Below are positions 9,830-18,338 of a DNA stretch of 64,000 bases, one piece after another (within the stretch, counting starts at the first letter, position 1; every line of letters starts with the position of its first letter). Source of the DNA: Streptomyces sp. Je 1-79 (GTDB lineage: Bacteria; Actinomycetota; Actinomycetes; Streptomycetales; Streptomycetaceae); contig NZ_JAMGSL010000001.1 in NCBI RefSeq assembly GCF_025195125.1, positions 629,269-693,268 of the forward strand, given 5' to 3'. The notes beneath the pieces were generated by a model. It did not search any database. It was not told the DNA's origin and saw only the letters and a list, made by a program, of their open reading frames with translations. A program made the position numbers and the translations under genes.

Positions 9830-10501
9830 ATGCCTTTCGAACGTTACGGCGTGCTTTCGGGGACCTTGTACCGTCACCACCGCGACCAGCCGGACAGTCA
9901 GGGCCGCTGGTTCCACATCAACCTGGAGGTGGACGCGCCCGCCGGGCGCTACCACTGCGCGGTCGACGTCGACAGCCACAAGTCCAACGTGGGGGTGCAG
10001 TGGAAGACCCTCACTCTCGACGCCGGCGACCTCGGCCCGGCGGCTGTCCTCGCCCCGGGCTACCACGACCTCGCGGGCACGCCGGCCTCCGGAGCCGTGG
10101 ACTATCTGCGCCAACCGGCGCTGGTGGACCACTCCGGCGTCCTGTTCCAGCGCCGCCCGCCGTCCTGGCTGCGAGACCTTCTCGACCTCTTCGGTTCACG
10201 GCCGTGGCACGCCGGATCCAACATCGACGCCGCGGCCGAGCTGGAGGCGATCCTGGTGACCGGGCAGCGCATCCTCGTGTTCGGCGAGCCGTTCGACGAC
10301 GACCCGGAGGGGGACCTCGGCATGCACAACATCCACCAGAACCAGGGCGACCCGGCCGGCTCCCAGTGGTGGGCCGAGAACGGGATCTGGCAGGACGGCG
10401 CGACGATCACCCAGCGCGCCGACGGCCGGTACGACGTCTTCCTGAACAAGTTCTCGAGCCAGTCGGCACAGACCGACGGCGCGGGCCACCCCGTCGCGTG
10501 A
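9830..10501 (+). CDS. DUF2278 (YukJ-like) family protein
   Basis: This 223-residue cytoplasmic protein starts at an ATG and has the family layout: YGVLSGTLYRH start, HINLEVDAP, DVDSHKSNVGVQWK, then FGEPF, GMHNIHQNQGDP and WQDGATI with a closing DVFLNKFSSQ. DUF2278/YukJ proteins occur widely but have no proven function. Conserved His, Asp and Asn positions suggest a binding or hydrolytic role. No partner gene is linked. Confidence 0.9.
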   Translation: MPFERYGVLSGTLYRHHRDQPDSQGRWFHINLEVDAPAGRYHCAVDVDSHKSNVGVQWKTLTLDAGDLGPAAVLAPGYHDLAGTPASGAVDYLRQPALVDHSGVLFQRRPPSWLRDLLDLFGSRPWHAGSNIDAAAELEAILVTGQRILVFGEPFDDDPEGDLGMHNIHQNQGDPAGSQWWAENGIWQDGATITQRADGRYDVFLNKFSSQSAQTDGAGHPVA

Positions 10502-10561
10502 CCCCGTGAGCCCGCCGGCCCCGGTTCACGACCGACCGGGCCCACAGCGCGGGGCGGCGCC

Positions 10562-11248
10562 TCACAGGGGTCTGTTCGGCCAGTCCAGCAGCCGCGCTCC
10601 GATGACGGCGGTCTGGAGCCTGTACCGGTGCACCGGGTGGGCGGGATCGGTGCCGGTGAGCGTACGGATGCGCTCCAGGCGGTACGTCATCGCCCTGACG
10701 CTCGACGAGAGTCGGCGGGCCGCTTCGGCAGTCACGCAGCCGGCCGCGAAAGTACGCGGTGAGGCTGTCGAGGAGCGGCTGGGCTCCCCCGCGTGCCTGC
10801 TCCAGCGGGCTGAGCGTGCTGTGCAACAGGATGCGGCGGTTCTCGAAGCGCGTGAACACGGCGGTCTCCACCTGGCGGGGGACCGGGTCGGCCTCGTCGT
10901 ACTTGGCGGGGTCCTCGGCAACGGCGACCGCGTGGGCGCGCGAGAGCCGCAGTCCGAACCGTTCGGCACGTGCGGCGAGAGGTCCCGGGCCGCCCGCCCC
11001 CGCGCAGGAGATCGTCGATGAACTCGCGTCTGGACGCCTCCTCCTGACGGATGACGCTGTGCTGCGCGTGCTCGTCACCGTCGGCGAAGGCGTCGACAGC
11101 CTGCTCGATGACGCTCAGAACGCTGTCGGGGGAGGCCTTGGCGGGCCGGCCCGTGCGGCTGGCGGCGTGGTGTTCGCGGACCAGGGCGCGCCATCCGTAC
11201 CCCTTCGCGGCCGCTTCGGCGCCGAGCGCGCGGCGCAGCCGGCTGGTG
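10562..11248 (-). pseudogene. PucR/CdaR-type regulator, truncated and frameshifted
   Basis: Reading backwards from 11248, the first frame gives RQEEASRREFIDDLLRG. Near 11015 the similarity moves to another frame (RAERFGLRLSRAHAVAVAED, then STLSPLEQARGGAQPLL). Near 10750 it moves again to the terminal PucR helix-turn-helix (VTAEAARRLSSSVRAMTYRLERI, seen here over about 23 residues in pieces). The N-terminus is missing: the fragment begins directly at the stop codon of the antiporter gene. At least two frameshifts and a 5' deletion make this non-functional. Confidence 0.75.
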
Positions 11249-12496
11249 TCAGGCGTCGACGGTGACGGTCACGGACTGGCCGTCCTCCTCGGCGTGAACG
11301 GGAGAGGGAGCAGCGGGGGAGGGGGCGGCGGGGACGCGGGACTTCGGGCGGCGCGTGAGGAGGCCGGCCAGTGGCTCGGTGTAGCGGGCGGTGAGCGGGC
11401 CGACGACGACCAGGATCAGGACGTAGGCGGTGGCCAGCGGCCCGATCCGCGGCTCGACGCCGACGGCGAGTCCGGCGATCACGATGGAGAACTCACCGCG
11501 GGCGACGAGGGTGCCGCCCGCTCGCCAGCGGCCCTTTCCCCGAATCCCGGCACGGCGGGCGGCGTACCAGCCGGTCGCGACCTTGGTGAGCGCGGTGGCG
11601 ACGGCGAGGAGGAGGGCGGGCAGCAGGACCGGGGGAATGTCGGCCGGATCGGTCGAGAGGCCGAAGAAGACGAAGAACACCGCGGCGAACAGGTCCCGCA
11701 GCGGGGTCAGGAGGCTGGCCGCGCCTTCGGCGACCTCTCCTGACAGGGCGATACCGACGAGGAACGCACCCACCGCCGCGGAGACCTGGAGCTCCTGCGC
11801 GAGGCCGGCGACGAGCAGGGTGAGGCCGAGGACGACGAGCAGCAGCATCTCGGCGTTGTCGGACGAGACGGCACGGCTGATCAGCCGTCCGTGGCGCAGC
11901 GCCACGTACAGGACGGCGCCCACGGTCCCGAGGGAGATCAGCAGGGTGACCGCGCCCCCGGCCAGGCTCACACCGGCCAGCAGGGCGGTGAGGATGGGCA
12001 GGTAGACGGCCATGGCGAGGTCCTCGATGACCAGGATGCCGAGGACGACGGGCGTCTCGCGGTTACCGAGCCGGCCGAGGTCGCCGAGGACCTTGGCGAT
12101 GACGCCGGAGGAGGAGATCCAGGTGACGCCGGCGAGGGCCACCGCGCCCACGGGACCCCACCCCAGCAGCAGCGCGGCGCCGGCACCGGGTGCGGTGTTG
12201 AGGACGAAGTCGACGGCGCCGGAGGGGTATTGGGTCTTGAGACTGGTGACGAGTTCCGAGGCGCTGTACTCCAGGCCGAGCAGGAGAAGCAGGAGGATGA
12301 CGCCTATCTCGGCGCCGGTCGCGACGAAGTCCTCGCTCGCCTGGAGCGGCAGGATGCCGCCGTGACCGAAGGCGAGTCCGGCCAGCAGATACAGGGGTAT
12401 GGGCGAGAACCCCACGCGCCCGGCGAGGCGGCCGAGCAGGCCCAGGGCCAGGATGATGGCTCCGAGTTCGATGAGCAGGGCGGTCGTGTGGTGCAC
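11249..12496 (-). CDS. CPA2-type cation:proton antiporter (paralogue without partner)
   Basis: This 415-residue membrane protein starts at GTG 12496, ten bases after GGAGG. It has about a dozen hydrophobic segments of the Na+/H+ exchanger fold, with GVTWISSSGVIAK, GRLGNRETPV, VSAAVGAFLVGIALSG and TLVARGEFSIVIAG. It is closely similar along its length to the antiporter at 13206-14429, so the two are tandem duplicates. Unlike that copy it has no TrkA-C gene next to it. By family it should exchange K+ or Na+ for H+. The C-terminal 30 residues are Pro/Ala-rich. Confidence 0.9.
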   Translation of the reverse strand: MHHTTALLIELGAIILALGLLGRLAGRVGFSPIPLYLLAGLAFGHGGILPLQASEDFVATGAEIGVILLLLLLGLEYSASELVTSLKTQYPSGAVDFVLNTAPGAGAALLLGWGPVGAVALAGVTWISSSGVIAKVLGDLGRLGNRETPVVLGILVIEDLAMAVYLPILTALLAGVSLAGGAVTLLISLGTVGAVLYVALRHGRLISRAVSSDNAEMLLLVVLGLTLLVAGLAQELQVSAAVGAFLVGIALSGEVAEGAASLLTPLRDLFAAVFFVFFGLSTDPADIPPVLLPALLLAVATALTKVATGWYAARRAGIRGKGRWRAGGTLVARGEFSIVIAGLAVGVEPRIGPLATAYVLILVVVGPLTARYTEPLAGLLTRRPKSRVPAAPSPAAPSPVHAEEDGQSVTVTVDA

Positions 12497-13205
12497 GGGC
12501 GTCGGTCCTCCGGTCGGTTCGGTGACGGCGTCAGTGCCTTCTCGGGTACGAGCGGCCCGGTGCGGGTGCCCGATGAGGTCGGCGGTGCGGCAGGCGTGTG
12601 TCGGCGCCCGGTCGGTTCGCTGAACGGGTGACCGGGTGGCTCTCGGGTACTGAGGGAGCGGCCCGGCGAAGCGTCGCCTGTGCTCCCGCCTTCGGCACGG
12701 GAGGGCGCAACGGAATCGTGGATCGCCCCCGAATCCGGGGAGTCGGCTCAATTCGCCGTTCCGGGCGCGCCGAAAGCCGGACTTACGGCCGAGGCCGTGG
12801 GGAATGGGGCGACGCGTCGCGTGGACGGCGTCGTCAGACGCGAAAAGCGGTGCGGCCGGTATCAGGCACGCTGTCGCGGGGCGAGTTGTCGATACGCGCC
12901 GTCCTGGCGGCCGGCCCGAGGCCCGGGAGCAGCGACGGGGCGGAGCGCAGGATCGAGGTGTGGAGGTATCGACCCATGTCCTGTCTCCCCTTCCCCCTGT
13001 CGTCCGGATCGGACGGCCCCTCGCCCCCAAGATTGAGCACCTTTCCGCTCAACAGAGCGCAAGGGCTTGGTAAAGAACTCTAGCGCATGACAAATGCCGC
13101 TCACCGTATGACCCGTTGCATGCATGCCGAAAAGGGAGGCCGGCCGGTGACGGCGAGGCCGGGGATGGCAATTCAGCAAGGCCGACGCTCCGCCTCAGGC
13201 CCTGT
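12497..13205. other. Spacer between the two antiporter genes
   Basis: This 709-base stretch has no recognisable conserved gene. A possible 47-codon ORF with a good ribosome site is listed separately at 12834-12977. The stretch near 13080-13140 is less GC-rich and could hold the promoter. In the other antiporter locus the equivalent place is taken by the TrkA-C gene. Confidence 0.4.
12834..12977 (-). CDS. Possible small ORF (47 aa) upstream of antiporter
   Basis: The ATG at 12977 follows AAGGGGAG at a good distance. The product begins MGRYLHTSILRSAPSLLPG and is otherwise unremarkable, with no membrane segment. It could be a leader peptide, the start of a lost gene, or chance. I do not recognise it. 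Confidence 0.25.
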   Translation of the reverse strand: MGRYLHTSILRSAPSLLPGLGPAARTARIDNSPRDSVPDTGRTAFRV

Positions 13206-14429
13206 TCATCGGGGCTCGCCGCCCAGGGGTACGGGCATGGGGGCGTCGCTTCCGGACGCGGGTGTGCGGGGACCTCGGCGCCGGGCGAGAAGCGCTGCCA
13301 AGGGCTCGGTGTAGCGGGCGGACAGCGGGCCGATGACGACCAGGATCAGGACGTAGGCGGTGGCGAGCGGTCCCATGGCCGGTTCGATGCCCGCGCTGAC
13401 GGCCAGTCCGGCGATGACGATGGAGAACTCCCCGCGCGCGACCAGTGTCCCGCCCGCACGCCACCGTCCCTTGATGCCGACGCCCGCCCGTTGGGCCGCC
13501 CAGTACCCGGTCGCGATCTTCGTGAGGGCGGTGACGACCGCCAGCGCGAGGGCCGGAAGGAGCACCGGCGGGATGCTGGCGGGGTCGGTGTGCAGCCCGA
13601 AGAAGACGAAGAACACCGCCGCGAACAGGTCGCGCAGAGGGCTCAGCAGGGCATGGGCACCCTCGGCGACCTCCCCGGACAGCGCGATGCCGACGAGGAA
13701 CGCCCCCACCGCGGCCGAGACCTGGAGCTGCTGCGCGATGCCCGCGACCAGCAGGGTGAGACCGAGGACGACGAGCAGGAGCTTCTCGGGGTCGTCGCTG
13801 GAGACGAAGCGGGAGATGAGCCTGCCGTAGCGGACCGCGACGAACAGCACGGCCCCCGCCACGCCCAGGGCGATGGCCAGGGTCAGGCTGCCGGCGGCGA
13901 GACCGACACCGGCCAGCAGGGCGGTGATGATCGGCAGGTAGACGGCCATCGCCAGGTCCTCGAGGACCAGGATGCTCAGGATGACCGGCGTCTCACGGTT
14001 GCCGAGCCGGCCGAGGTCGCCCATCACCTTGGCGATGACGCCGGAGGACGAGATCCACGTGACACCGGCCAGGACCACGGCCGCGACCGGACCCCAGCCC
14101 ATCAGCAGGGCCGCCGCGGCCCCCGGCAGCGCGTTGAGACTGAAGTCGACCAGTCCGGCCGGGTACTGGGTCTTCAGGTTGGAGACGAGGTCGCTTGCCG
14201 TGTACTCCAGCCCCAGCATCAGCAGCAGGAGAATGACGCCGATCTCGGCGCCGATCGCGACGAACTCCTCGCTCGCTCCCAACGGGAGCAGACCGCCCTC
14301 GCCGAACGCGAGCCCGGCCAGAAGATAGAGCGGGATGGGGGAGAACCGGAACCGGCCGGCGAAGCGGCCCAGCAGACCGAGCCCGAGGATGATCGCCCCG
14401 AACTCGATGAGAAAGAGAGCGGAATGCAC
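13206..14429 (-). CDS. CPA2-type cation:proton antiporter (KhtU-like)
   Basis: This 407-residue membrane protein starts at GTG 14429, four bases after the stop of the TrkA-C gene. It shares with its neighbour copy the motifs GVTWISSSGVIAK, GRLGNRETPV, VSAAVGAFLVGIALSG and TLVARGEFSIVIAG. The arrangement TrkA-C subunit then antiporter matches the KhtT-KhtU K+/H+ antiporter of Bacillus, in which the small subunit gates the transporter. A role in K+ or pH homeostasis is therefore likely; ion choice is inferred. Confidence 0.93.
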   Translation of the reverse strand: MHSALFLIEFGAIILGLGLLGRFAGRFRFSPIPLYLLAGLAFGEGGLLPLGASEEFVAIGAEIGVILLLLMLGLEYTASDLVSNLKTQYPAGLVDFSLNALPGAAAALLMGWGPVAAVVLAGVTWISSSGVIAKVMGDLGRLGNRETPVILSILVLEDLAMAVYLPIITALLAGVGLAAGSLTLAIALGVAGAVLFVAVRYGRLISRFVSSDDPEKLLLVVLGLTLLVAGIAQQLQVSAAVGAFLVGIALSGEVAEGAHALLSPLRDLFAAVFFVFFGLHTDPASIPPVLLPALALAVVTALTKIATGYWAAQRAGVGIKGRWRAGGTLVARGEFSIVIAGLAVSAGIEPAMGPLATAYVLILVVIGPLSARYTEPLAALLARRRGPRTPASGSDAPMPVPLGGEPR

Positions 14430-14433
14430 CCGG

Positions 14434-14904
14434 TCACTCCCGTCCGAGTATCGAAGCGGCGGCGTCGACACCCTCACGGGTACCGATGACGATCAGGGTG
14501 TCCCCGCCCGCCAGACGGAAGTCCGGCGCCGGCGAGGGAATCGCCTCCGCCCGCCTCAGTACCGCGACGATCGACGCGCCGGTCTCCGTGCGCATCCGCA
14601 TCTCGCCGAGCAGCCGCCCGTTCCAGTGGCCGTGCGCGGACAGTTCGATCCTCTCGGCCACCAGCCCCAGGTCGGTGGTGTGCAAGACGTTCGGGCTGTG
14701 GTGGGCGGGCATCAGCGCGTCGATCAGGGAGGCCGTCTCCGCACCCGTCAGATGCAGGGACTGCGCGCAGGCGTCGGGATCGTCCGCCCGGTAGACATTC
14801 ACCGACCGGGTGCCGTCCCGATGGGCGATCACCGACAGATGGCGGTGCTCGCGCGTGGTGAGGTCGTACTGGACACCGATGCCGGGCAGCGGCGTCGTAC
14901 GCAT
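14434..14904 (-). CDS. Antiporter regulatory subunit with TrkA-C domain (KhtT-like)
   Basis: This 156-residue soluble protein starts at the ATG at 14904 (MRTTPLPGIG). The first half is a small alpha/beta domain (REHRHLSVIAHRDGTRS). The second half is a TrkA-C/RCK-C domain with LVAERIELSAHG, GASIVAVLRR and GGDTLIVIGTREGVD. Such subunits sense nucleotides or pH and regulate the antiporter encoded immediately downstream, four bases away. Confidence 0.92.
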   Translation of the reverse strand: MRTTPLPGIGVQYDLTTREHRHLSVIAHRDGTRSVNVYRADDPDACAQSLHLTGAETASLIDALMPAHHSPNVLHTTDLGLVAERIELSAHGHWNGRLLGEMRMRTETGASIVAVLRRAEAIPSPAPDFRLAGGDTLIVIGTREGVDAAASILGRE

Positions 14905-15098
14905 CCGTGGTGCAGGCACAAGCCCATCCCTCTCATGGTCGATCTGTACGACGGTACGGGCGCGCCCCGGAACCCGAGGACGGTCCGGCGCGGCGAGGCC
15001 CCATGGTGCCACCTGCCGGGCGGGGCGGAATATGAGTGTCGGCACGGATGGACCCACTCCCGCCGACCGCGCGAGGATGCGCCGGGGAAGGCACGGCT

Positions 15099-15208
15099 GA
15101 ACCGCGCGAGTTGCACGACGAGGTCGGTCAGACGTTCACCGCCGCCCTGCTCCAGATCAACCACGCGGCCGACCGCGTACCGCCACCCGTGCGAGCCGAC
15201 CTGGTGAA
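15099..15208 (+). pseudogene. Histidine kinase remnant (HisKA_3 box)
   Basis: The translation contains RELHDEVGQTFTAALLQIN, the phospho-acceptor helix of NarL-type sensor kinases, followed by PPPVRADL. No ATPase domain or upstream sensor domain remains on either side, so this is a short relic of a two-component kinase gene. Confidence 0.65.
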
Positions 15209-15334
15209 GCCGAGGCCTCCGCCGTACGGTGGAACGCCCCGGCGGACGGCGGACGGGCGCGCGGTCGCGGTCGGCGACGGGGTTGAACACGTCTCCGGAC
15301 GGCGACGCCTGCGCCATCGCGCCGGCCGGTCCCG

Positions 15335-15649
15335 CTAGCGCTGCCGGTCCGGCTGCGGCGCGGCACTGTCCGGGGCAGGGGCGGTCGTCGGGTCGCCCTG
15401 GGCGTCGATCTCGGCCTGGAGCGCCCGAGCCTGCACTTCGAGCTCCGCGATCCTGGCTTCGCGCTGGTCGGCCACCGCCGTGATCCGCGCCGTCTCCGCC
15501 GCGATCACGGCGCACGCCCGGTCGACGGCGGCGTCCAACTCCTCGTCGCCGGCGACGAGGGCGAAGTCCTCCAGCGCGCGCTTCACGGCCTCGGAGCCTC
15601 CGCGGGCGTAGATCTGCTGGAGCGTGTCCTGGTCGAGGCGGTCTGTCAC
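15335..15649 (-). CDS. Small coiled-coil protein of unknown function
   Basis: This 104-residue protein starts at GTG 15649. Residues 20-85 are predicted helical with heptad-like spacing (ITAVADQREARIAELEVQA), and the last 20 residues are Pro/Ala-rich. There is no signal peptide or membrane segment. I do not recognise the family. Codon use is normal for the region, which favours a real gene. Confidence 0.6.
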   Translation of the reverse strand: MTDRLDQDTLQQIYARGGSEAVKRALEDFALVAGDEELDAAVDRACAVIAAETARITAVADQREARIAELEVQARALQAEIDAQGDPTTAPAPDSAAPQPDRQR

Positions 15650-15799
15650 GGTCAGTTGCTGCCTTCCGGGGCTGCGGTCCCTGACGGGGCGGGGTCGGTC
15701 CGACCCGCACGAACGTATCCCATCGACGGGATGCCCACGTGCCGCCCAGCTCGTAGCCCAGCTCGACCCCCACAGCCGCGGCGATCCGTCGGCCGGGGG

Positions 15800-16270
15800 T
15801 CAGGCAGTGGGGCGGAAGCGGGACGAGCGGGAGAAGTAGGCGTGGGCCTCGGGGAAGTACATCGCGACGACGACGGCCGCGGCCAGCACGTCGGGCAGGC
15901 AGTTGACGGCCGCCCACCAGCCAGGCTCCACGCCGTCCATGCTGAAGTCGCCGACCCGGAACAGCAGAAGCAGCACGCCCGCGAAGGTCAGGACGGCCCG
16001 TGCCCATCCGCGTCCGGCCCGCATGCGTGCCGCCACGGCCAGCCAAGCACCGAGGAGAAGGGCCAGCACAGCGGCCGCCACGGCGAGTTGGCCGACCGCC
16101 GAGCTCCGACCGGAGAACTCGGTCAGCTCGTCCAGACCCGTGGGCGGCACCACGAAGACGCCCAGCAGCCAGACCAGCACTTCCGCCGCGACGGCTGCCA
16201 GCGTGAGCGCCCAGGCGGCCTCGATCTGTCCCGGGCGCTTCGGGCCCGTGCTCGCGAAACCGGTCGTCAT
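15800..16270 (-). CDS. Four-helix integral membrane protein
   Basis: This 156-residue protein starts at the ATG at 16270, preceded by GGGAGG. Four hydrophobic segments are visible: AEVLVWLLGVFVV, LAVAAAVLALLLGAWLA, AVLTFAGVLLLLF and LAAAVVVAMYF. It resembles small actinobacterial membrane proteins without a known role. A longer in-frame start upstream lacks a ribosome site. Confidence 0.75.
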   Translation of the reverse strand: MTTGFASTGPKRPGQIEAAWALTLAAVAAEVLVWLLGVFVVPPTGLDELTEFSGRSSAVGQLAVAAAVLALLLGAWLAVAARMRAGRGWARAVLTFAGVLLLLFRVGDFSMDGVEPGWWAAVNCLPDVLAAAVVVAMYFPEAHAYFSRSSRFRPTA

Positions 16271-16392
16271 CGCAGCCTCCCTCGGGATTCGCCTTGTGAG
16301 AGGGCGGACGGCGGGGGCAGGTTGTCTCACCGACGCGATCATGTGCGGGGCCCCTCCCCATGGCCGCGCCGGCGGCGCCGTACGCTCTACGG

Positions 16393-17196
16393 GTGACTCT
16401 GCGCGCTCTGCACGACCGATCCGCCCTGGCCGACCGCTTCGACCGGGACCCGGCGATGCACCTGATGGAACTCGGCGACCTCGACGATCTGCTGTGGCCG
16501 CACACCAGCTGGTACACGGTCTCTGAGGGCGGTCCGGTCGCGCTGCTCTACGCGGTCGGCGACATTCCCACCCTGCTCGCCTTCTCCCGTCCCGGCCAGG
16601 CGGCGGAGCTGGAGGAGCTGACCGGTGCGCTGCTGCCCGTCCTTCCCCGTCGCTTCTTCGGCCACCTGACCGGAGAAGCCGCCAAGGTGCTGGAGTCGGC
16701 GTACGAGGTGCAGCGCCACGGCGTCCTGCTGCGGATGGCGCTCACCGATCCCGGCCCCGCCGCTGCCCACCCGGCCGGCCCGTGGCAGCCCGCCCCGCTG
16801 GGCCGGGCCGACCTGCCGGAGCTGCTGGAGCTGTTCGCGGTGGCGTACCCGGGCAACTGGTTCGACGACCGGATGCTGGACACCGGCCAGTACGTGGGCG
16901 CCCGGCGCGACGGACGGCTGGTCGCCGTTGCGGGGGTGCACGTCTACTCGCCCACGTACCGTGTCGCCGCGATCGGGAACGTCACCACCCACCCCGAGGT
17001 GCGCGGGCAGGGCGCGGGCGGAGCCTGCGTGGCCGAGTTGTGCCGACGGCTCGGAAAGACCGTGGACCACGTCGGGCTGAACGTCCGGGCGGACAACGCC
17101 ACGGCCGTCGGGCTCTACCGCAGGCTCGGCTTCTCCGAGGTCACGGAGTTCACCGAGGCCACGTTCACGGCACTCCCGCAGGGCACGGCCGGCTGA
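16393..17196 (+). CDS. GNAT family N-acetyltransferase
   Basis: The protein is 267 residues from GTG 16393 (278 from the ATG at 16360; neither has a clear ribosome site, and TACGCT lies just before the GTG). The N-terminal half has HLMELGDLDDLLWPHT. The C-terminal half is a GNAT fold with the acetyl-CoA motif VRGQGAGGACVAELC and NVRADNATAVGLYRRLGF. The substrate is not evident. Confidence 0.85.
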   Translation: MTLRALHDRSALADRFDRDPAMHLMELGDLDDLLWPHTSWYTVSEGGPVALLYAVGDIPTLLAFSRPGQAAELEELTGALLPVLPRRFFGHLTGEAAKVLESAYEVQRHGVLLRMALTDPGPAAAHPAGPWQPAPLGRADLPELLELFAVAYPGNWFDDRMLDTGQYVGARRDGRLVAVAGVHVYSPTYRVAAIGNVTTHPEVRGQGAGGACVAELCRRLGKTVDHVGLNVRADNATAVGLYRRLGFSEVTEFTEATFTALPQGTAG

Positions 17197-17342
17197 CCAC
17201 CCGGACAGCCAGGAACTCGCCGGCAACGCCTCCGGCAGCGCTCGGTGCCCGGCGAGGCAGAGCCTGTAGCCCGTTCGCGGCCACCTCCCTACGGCCCACC
17301 CGCGCCGTGCCGCCTACCGCGGCCCACCCGCGCCCTCACCCC

Positions 17343-17735
17343 CTACCGCGGCTCCGTCGCGATCTGGATCAGGTTGCCGCAGGTGTCGTCGAAGACCGCG
17401 GTGGTGACGGGGCCCATCTCCAGGGGCTCCTGGACGAAGAGGACGCCGAGGCCGCTCAGGCGCTCGTACTCCGCGTGCACGTCCTCGACGGCGAACTGGG
17501 CGAGCGGGATGCCGTCCTGGGTGAGCGCGTCGCGGTAGGTCTTGACGGCCGGGTGGCCGGCGGGCTCCAGGAGGAGTTCGGTGCCGCCGGGCTCGTCGGG
17601 CGAGACGACGGTCAGCCACCGGTCCGTCTCGCCCAGCGGGACGTCGTGCTTCTTCACGAAGCCGAGGATCTCGGTGTAGAAGCGCAGGGCCTTGGCCTGG
17701 TCGTCGACGAAGACGCTGGTCAGATGGATCTTCAT
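17343..17735 (-). CDS. VOC/glyoxalase-family protein
   Basis: This 130-residue protein starts at the ATG at 17735, overlapping the stop of the ArsR gene (ATGA). It has the vicinal-oxygen-chelate fold markers VDDQAKALRFYTEILGF and FDDTCGNLIQIA. Members bind metal and act in dioxygenation, isomerisation or resistance. Coupling to an ArsR repressor is a common actinobacterial arrangement, the repressor controlling the enzyme. The substrate is unknown. Confidence 0.88.
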   Translation of the reverse strand: MKIHLTSVFVDDQAKALRFYTEILGFVKKHDVPLGETDRWLTVVSPDEPGGTELLLEPAGHPAVKTYRDALTQDGIPLAQFAVEDVHAEYERLSGLGVLFVQEPLEMGPVTTAVFDDTCGNLIQIATEPR

Positions 17736-18034
17736 GGGGTGCTCTTCTCCGGTCCGGATGGGTCGGTCACGAGCCATCGCTCGGCGATCTGCCGCAGCGG
17801 GGCCGTGTTCAGGTCGTGGAACTTGTAGCGGCCCTCCCGCCTGGTCTCGACGAGCCCGGCGGCCTCCAGCACGGCCAGGTGCTGGGACACCGCCTGGCGA
17901 GAGATGCCGAGCTGATGCCTCATGCTCAGCCGCGAGCAGATCTCGAACAGTGTCTGTCCGGACTTCTCCGTGAGCTCGTCGAGGATGGTGCGGCGGGTGG
18001 AGTCGGCCAAGGCTTTGAAAAGGTCGTCGGCCAC
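17732..18034 (-). CDS. ArsR-family repressor
   Basis: I place the start at GTG 18034 (VADDLFKALADSTRR), giving 100 residues. Starting at 18085 would put the 26-base operator palindrome inside the coding region. The winged helix spans most of the protein, with LGISRQAVSQHLAVLEAAG as recognition helix and EGRYKFHDLN as wing. No metal-binding Cys pair of the ArsR/SmtB type is visible (one Cys only), so it probably senses something else. It is coupled to the VOC gene. Confidence 0.88.
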   Translation of the reverse strand: MADDLFKALADSTRRTILDELTEKSGQTLFEICSRLSMRHQLGISRQAVSQHLAVLEAAGLVETRREGRYKFHDLNTAPLRQIAERWLVTDPSGPEKSTP

Positions 18035-18042
18035 GACCTCAG

Positions 18043-18068
18043 GATAGGCAAGCAACCACTTGCCTATC
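18043..18068. promoter_or_regulatory. ArsR operator: perfect inverted repeat
   Basis: Ten-base arms GATAGGCAAG (18043-18052) and CTTGCCTATC (18059-18068) pair perfectly around six bases. The element ends nine bases upstream of the ArsR GTG, where a repressor would block transcription of the ArsR-VOC operon. It may also affect the divergent gene at 18339. Confidence 0.75.
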
Positions 18069-18338
18069 AAGTCGGGCTTCGCCATCGGCGGCTACTTCCA
18101 CGCCGGCGCCACCAGCGCCGTCGCCGACAGCGCCGGAGGCGGAGCGAGCGGCCGCCCCTGCCTTCCCGCCGCGTACCGGATCATGGCGGATCATGGCAGT
18201 TCGCCGGATCGGGCACGGTCCGGGTGACCGAGACCCCCTCCGCGTGGCTTCATGGTGGTGTACGGGTCCGGTGGCGCCCCACGGCTCCGCCGCGACGCGT
18301 ACGGCACACCGTCGAGAACCGCGCCGAGGTGATCCGTG

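Noticed and set aside
8348..10259. Long plus-strand frames opposite the lipid-kinase gene
   Set aside because: They are antisense shadows; the minus frame has NPASGGGKV and GGDGT motifs and ATGA coupling to PAP2.
17732..18085. ArsR start at 18085
   Set aside because: That start would place the perfect operator palindrome within the coding sequence, and the added residues lack ArsR similarity.
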